A stretch of DNA of 64,000 bases from the NCBI GenBank assembly GCA_039519185.1, contig CM076849.1, positions 110,985,806-111,049,805 on the forward strand. Direction: 5' to 3'. The stretch comes from Astragalus membranaceus. Lineage: Eukaryota; Streptophyta; Magnoliopsida; Fabales; Fabaceae. Shown here in pieces: positions 61,033 to 64,000 of this stretch. The notes beneath the pieces are model-generated. The model searched no databases. It saw only the letters and a list, made by a program, of their open reading frames with translations, and was not told where the DNA came from. Position numbers and translations under genes: made by a program. Each line of letters begins with the position of its first letter. The first letter of the stretch is position 1.

Positions 61033-63999
61033 TTAGAATATTTCGTCCTCGAAATTTACCTGATCAAACAACTCTGGGTTGGACTCCCGCATCTTGCTTT
61101 CTAGCTCCCAAGTCATACTCTCACCGGCAGCTCCTAGCCAAACCACTTTCACCAATGCAATCTCTTTGCCTCTAAGTGCTTTCACTTCACGGTCCTCAAT
61201 CCGTACGGGCATCGTCTCCAAAGTGAGATTATCCCGCACCTCTACATCATCCATATGGATCACATGAGATGGATCCGAAACATACTTCCGAAGTTGCGAC
61301 ACATGAAACACGTCGTGCAAATTCGAAAGATTTGGCGGTAAAGCCACCCTATAAGCCACATTTCCAATTCTCACAGAAATCTGATAAGGACCAACAAAGC
61401 GAGGAGTGAGCTTCTTAGACTTCAACGCTCGACCAACACCCGTAATAGGAGAAACCCTCAAGAACACATGCTCACCCTCCTGAAACTCTAAATCTTTCCT
61501 CCGCTTGTCATGATAACTCTTCTGACGACTCTGCGAAGCCTTCATCTTTTCACGGATCATCTTGATTTTCTCTGTAGTCTCCCGGACAATCTCCGGTCCC
61601 AACACTACACTCTCCCCCGACTCGTACCAACACAACGGCGTTCTACACTTTCGACCATACAATGCTTCAAACGGTGCCATCCCGATACTGGAATGGTAAC
61701 TGTTGTTATAGGTAAACTCAATCAACGCAAGGTAGGAATCCCATGAACCCCTTTGTTCCAAGACACAAGATCTCAACAAATCTTCTAACGACTGAATCGT
61801 CCTCTCTGACTGACCATCGGTCTGAGGATGATATGCCGAACTCATTTTCAACTTTGAACCCAATTCCTTCTGCAAACCCGTCCAAAACTCAGAAGTGAAC
61901 CTCGGATCCCTATCTGACACAATACTCTTCGGAACACCGTGCAACTTCACAATTTCTTTGACATAGACCTCTGCCAACCTCGACACCGGATAAGTGACAT
62001 TAATAGGAATAAGGTGAGCAAACTTCGTTAACCTATTAACGATCACCCATATAGCGCCATGACCCCTAACTGTATTCGGCAATCCCGTCACAAAATCCAT
62101 CGCAATGCTATCCCACTTCCACTCTGGAACTTCCAACGGTTGCATCAACCCTGCAGGCTTCTGGTGTTCAACCTTCGACTTTTGACAGGTCAAACAGGCA
62201 TACACAAACTGTGCCACATCTCTCTTCATACCATACCACCAAAACATCTTTTTTAGATCTTGATACATTTTTGTTGCTCCAGGATGGATACTCAACTTGT
62301 TACGGTGATCCTCCTCCAAAATTGCCTTCCTCATCTCCGCATCATCCGGAACACAGATCCTACCCCGGAACCTCAACACACCACGAGAATCCAATTTGAA
62401 ATCTTCATCTTCAGACTGACCAACCCCATTCATTAAATCTACCAACTTGACATCTGACTTCTGAGCCTCTCTGATGCTGCCCAGAAAGTCATTATCGATC
62501 TTTAACATTCCCAGCTTGACACTACGAGGTGTCATTCTACAAACCAAACTCAAATCTCGGAATTCCTCGATCAACTCTAACTCCTTCACCATCATTGCCG
62601 ACATATGCAAAGACTTCCGGCTTAAAGCATCAGCCACGACATTAGCTTTGCCGGGATGATAATTCAAACCGAAGTCAGAATCCTTCAAGAGCTCCAACCA
62701 CTGACGCTGTCTCATATTCAACTCCTTCTGATCGAACAGATACTTCAGACTCTTATGATCACTGAACACCTCAAACCTCGAACCATAAAGATAGTGCCTC
62801 CAAATCTTAAGCACAAATACCACAGCAGCCAATTCCAAATCATGCGTAGGGTAATTTTTCTCATGAACCCGCAACTGCCTCGACGCATACGCAACGACTT
62901 TCCCATCTTGCATCAGCACACCACCAAGACCCATCTTCGAAGCGTCACAATATACAACAAACGGTTCCTCTGGATTAGGCAACGTCAAAACAGGCGACGT
63001 TGTCAATCTCTTTTTCAGTTCCATAAAACTTTCCTCACACCGAGCATCCCAAACGAAAACTTTACCCTTACAAGTCAACTGAGTCAACGGAAGGGCCAAC
63101 TTGGAAAAACCCTCGATGAACCTCCTGTAGTACCCAGCCAAACCCAAAAAGCTTCTGATCTCTGTTGCGGATTTCGGAGCCTCCCACTCCAACACTGCTT
63201 CTATTTTTGCCGGATCAACTGCAATACCACTACCAGAAATCACGTGCCCAAGAAAACTCACCTCTTTCAGCCAGAACTCACACTTTGATAACTTAGCATA
63301 CAAATTTTTCTCTTTCAGAACTTCCAATACTGACTTCAGGTGCTCAGCATGCTCTTCCTCCGACTTAGAATAAACTAGAATGTCATCTATGAAGATCACC
63401 ACAAACCGATCTAGGTAAATATGGAAAATACGATTCATATATTCCATAAACACACCAGCTGCATTGGTCACACCGAACGGCATCACTGAATACTCATAAT
63501 GCCCATACCTTGTCCTGAACGCTGTCTTCTGCACATCTTCATCCTTCACTTTAATCTGATGATATCCGGACCTCAAATCAATTTTGCTGAAAACACGGGC
63601 ACCCACTAACTGATCCATCAAATCGTTGATCCTCGGAAGCGGATGCTTGTTCTTGATAGTTACCTTATTCAACTGACGATAGTCCACACACCACCTCATG
63701 CTCCCATCTTTCTTCTTCACTAACAATACCGGAGCTCCCCACGGTGATACACTCGGTCTCACAAACTTTTTCTCAAGCAATTCTTCGAGTCGCGTCTTCA
63801 ACTCAGACAATTCAGACGCCGACATCCTGTACGGTGCCATAGACACAGGCCTTGTACCAGGTACAAGATCAATCGAAAACTCAACTTCCCTCTCCGGCGG
63901 CACACCCGGAATTTCGTCAGGAAAAACCTCAGGAAACTCGCGTACCACTTGCAGTTCTTCAATAACAGCCTGACTCTCAGCAGACAACGACGCCATCAA
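61033..63999 (-). CDS. pol: Tekay pol: RT, RNase H, integrase, chromodomain (5' end cut)
   Basis: The window cuts the start; 988 codons are open with no break. The RT has VKKKDGSMRWCVDYRQLNKV, KIDLRSGYHQIKV and catalytic FIDD (about residue 203). The RNase H has VVYCDASKMGLGGVL and FSDHKSLKYL. The integrase has an HHCC domain (about 576-620, ending CLTCQKSK) and DDE residues in AMDFVTGLP, VSDRDPRFTS and HPQTDGQSERT. The C-terminal LRKYVSDPSHV leads to a chromodomain-like ending (VKVVWLGAAGESMTWELESK). This is the only intact chromovirus pol here and could supply the array at 47486-57169 in trans. Confidence 0.92.
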   Translation of the reverse strand: MMASLSAESQAVIEELQVVREFPEVFPDEIPGVPPEREVEFSIDLVPGTRPVSMAPYRMSASELSELKTRLEELLEKKFVRPSVSPWGAPVLLVKKKDGSMRWCVDYRQLNKVTIKNKHPLPRINDLMDQLVGARVFSKIDLRSGYHQIKVKDEDVQKTAFRTRYGHYEYSVMPFGVTNAAGVFMEYMNRIFHIYLDRFVVIFIDDILVYSKSEEEHAEHLKSVLEVLKEKNLYAKLSKCEFWLKEVSFLGHVISGSGIAVDPAKIEAVLEWEAPKSATEIRSFLGLAGYYRRFIEGFSKLALPLTQLTCKGKVFVWDARCEESFMELKKRLTTSPVLTLPNPEEPFVVYCDASKMGLGGVLMQDGKVVAYASRQLRVHEKNYPTHDLELAAVVFVLKIWRHYLYGSRFEVFSDHKSLKYLFDQKELNMRQRQWLELLKDSDFGLNYHPGKANVVADALSRKSLHMSAMMVKELELIEEFRDLSLVCRMTPRSVKLGMLKIDNDFLGSIREAQKSDVKLVDLMNGVGQSEDEDFKLDSRGVLRFRGRICVPDDAEMRKAILEEDHRNKLSIHPGATKMYQDLKKMFWWYGMKRDVAQFVYACLTCQKSKVEHQKPAGLMQPLEVPEWKWDSIAMDFVTGLPNTVRGHGAIWVIVNRLTKFAHLIPINVTYPVSRLAEVYVKEIVKLHGVPKSIVSDRDPRFTSEFWTGLQKELGSKLKMSSAYHPQTDGQSERTIQSLEDLLRSCVLEQRGSWDSYLALIEFTYNNSYHSSIGMAPFEALYGRKCRTPLCWYESGESVVLGPEIVRETTEKIKMIREKMKASQSRQKSYHDKRRKDLEFQEGEHVFLRVSPITGVGRALKSKKLTPRFVGPYQISVRIGNVAYRVALPPNLSNLHDVFHVSQLRKYVSDPSHVIHMDDVEVRDNLTLETMPVRIEDREVKALRGKEIALVKVVWLGAAGESMTWELESKMRESNPELFDQVNFEDEIF

Positions 64000-64000
64000 C

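Larger units (their letters stand above)
58967..63999 (-). mobile_element. Second Tekay element, 3' part (5' part outside window)
   Basis: Minus orientation: pol, polypurine tract, then a 3' LTR of about 2.05 kb. gag, the protease and the 5' LTR should lie beyond base 64000. Its LTR is related to, but clearly diverged from, the LTRs of the tandem array and lies in the opposite orientation. Open pol suggests a recently active copy. Confidence 0.85.

Overview
The window is repeat-rich, low-gene plant nuclear DNA. It contains no bacterial-type operon, rRNA, CRISPR array or intact host gene. The case for a eudicot rests on Ty3/gypsy lineages of plants (Tat, Reina, Athila, Tekay), a plant hAT transposase, a plant L1-type LINE, an En/Spm (CACTA) transposase gene and captured fragments of plant genes (RGLG-type ubiquitin ligase, ADP/ATP carrier, nucleolin, DUF1635). 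A legume is possible but the sequence does not decide it. All lineage and domain names come from motif reading; no database search was run.

Layout, left to right. (1) 1-3616: right part of a hAT transposon with transposase and a captured DUF1635 gene piece; it breaks a LINE ORF1 lying at 3617-4320 (minus). (2) 5375-15358: complete Tat-lineage element (plus), 328-bp LTRs, target duplication CATCC, damaged gag-pro, long pol, and an antisense gene region with its own TATA box. (3) 15702-21878: complete Reina-like element (minus), 309-bp LTRs, duplication TCAAA, many frameshifts, and a pol tail that runs into the LTR in place of a visible chromodomain. (4) About 21884-22408: a Tat-type LTR piece, then AT-rich DNA. 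(5) Somewhere after about 23.0 kb to 43686: a probable Helitron with fragments of several unrelated host genes, all on the plus strand, ending in a hairpin and CTAG before T. Inside it lie a complete Athila element (27725-39942, minus, duplication TGAAC) that splits an exon, and a 0.66-kb LINE-derived insert with a 12-bp duplication. (6) 44471-47465: a broken second Athila (LTR, primer site and open gag). (7) 47486-57169: an LTR-internal-LTR-internal-LTR array of a non-coding Tekay-type element, 9.7 kb, within one target duplication (ACTCG); its LTRs are nearly identical. (8) 57170-58750: exons of a CACTA TNP1-like gene (minus), into which elements 6 and 7 were inserted. (9) About 58967-63999: 3' LTR and full open pol with chromodomain of a second Tekay element (minus), cut by the window end.

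Nesting gives relative ages. The CACTA gene and the Helitron are hosts. The Tat and Reina elements (about 2 percent LTR difference by eye) and the Athila came later. The Tekay array (about 0.2 percent) is the youngest large event. The genes form no shared pathway: each element encodes its own transposition machinery, and the host-gene pieces are non-functional passengers.
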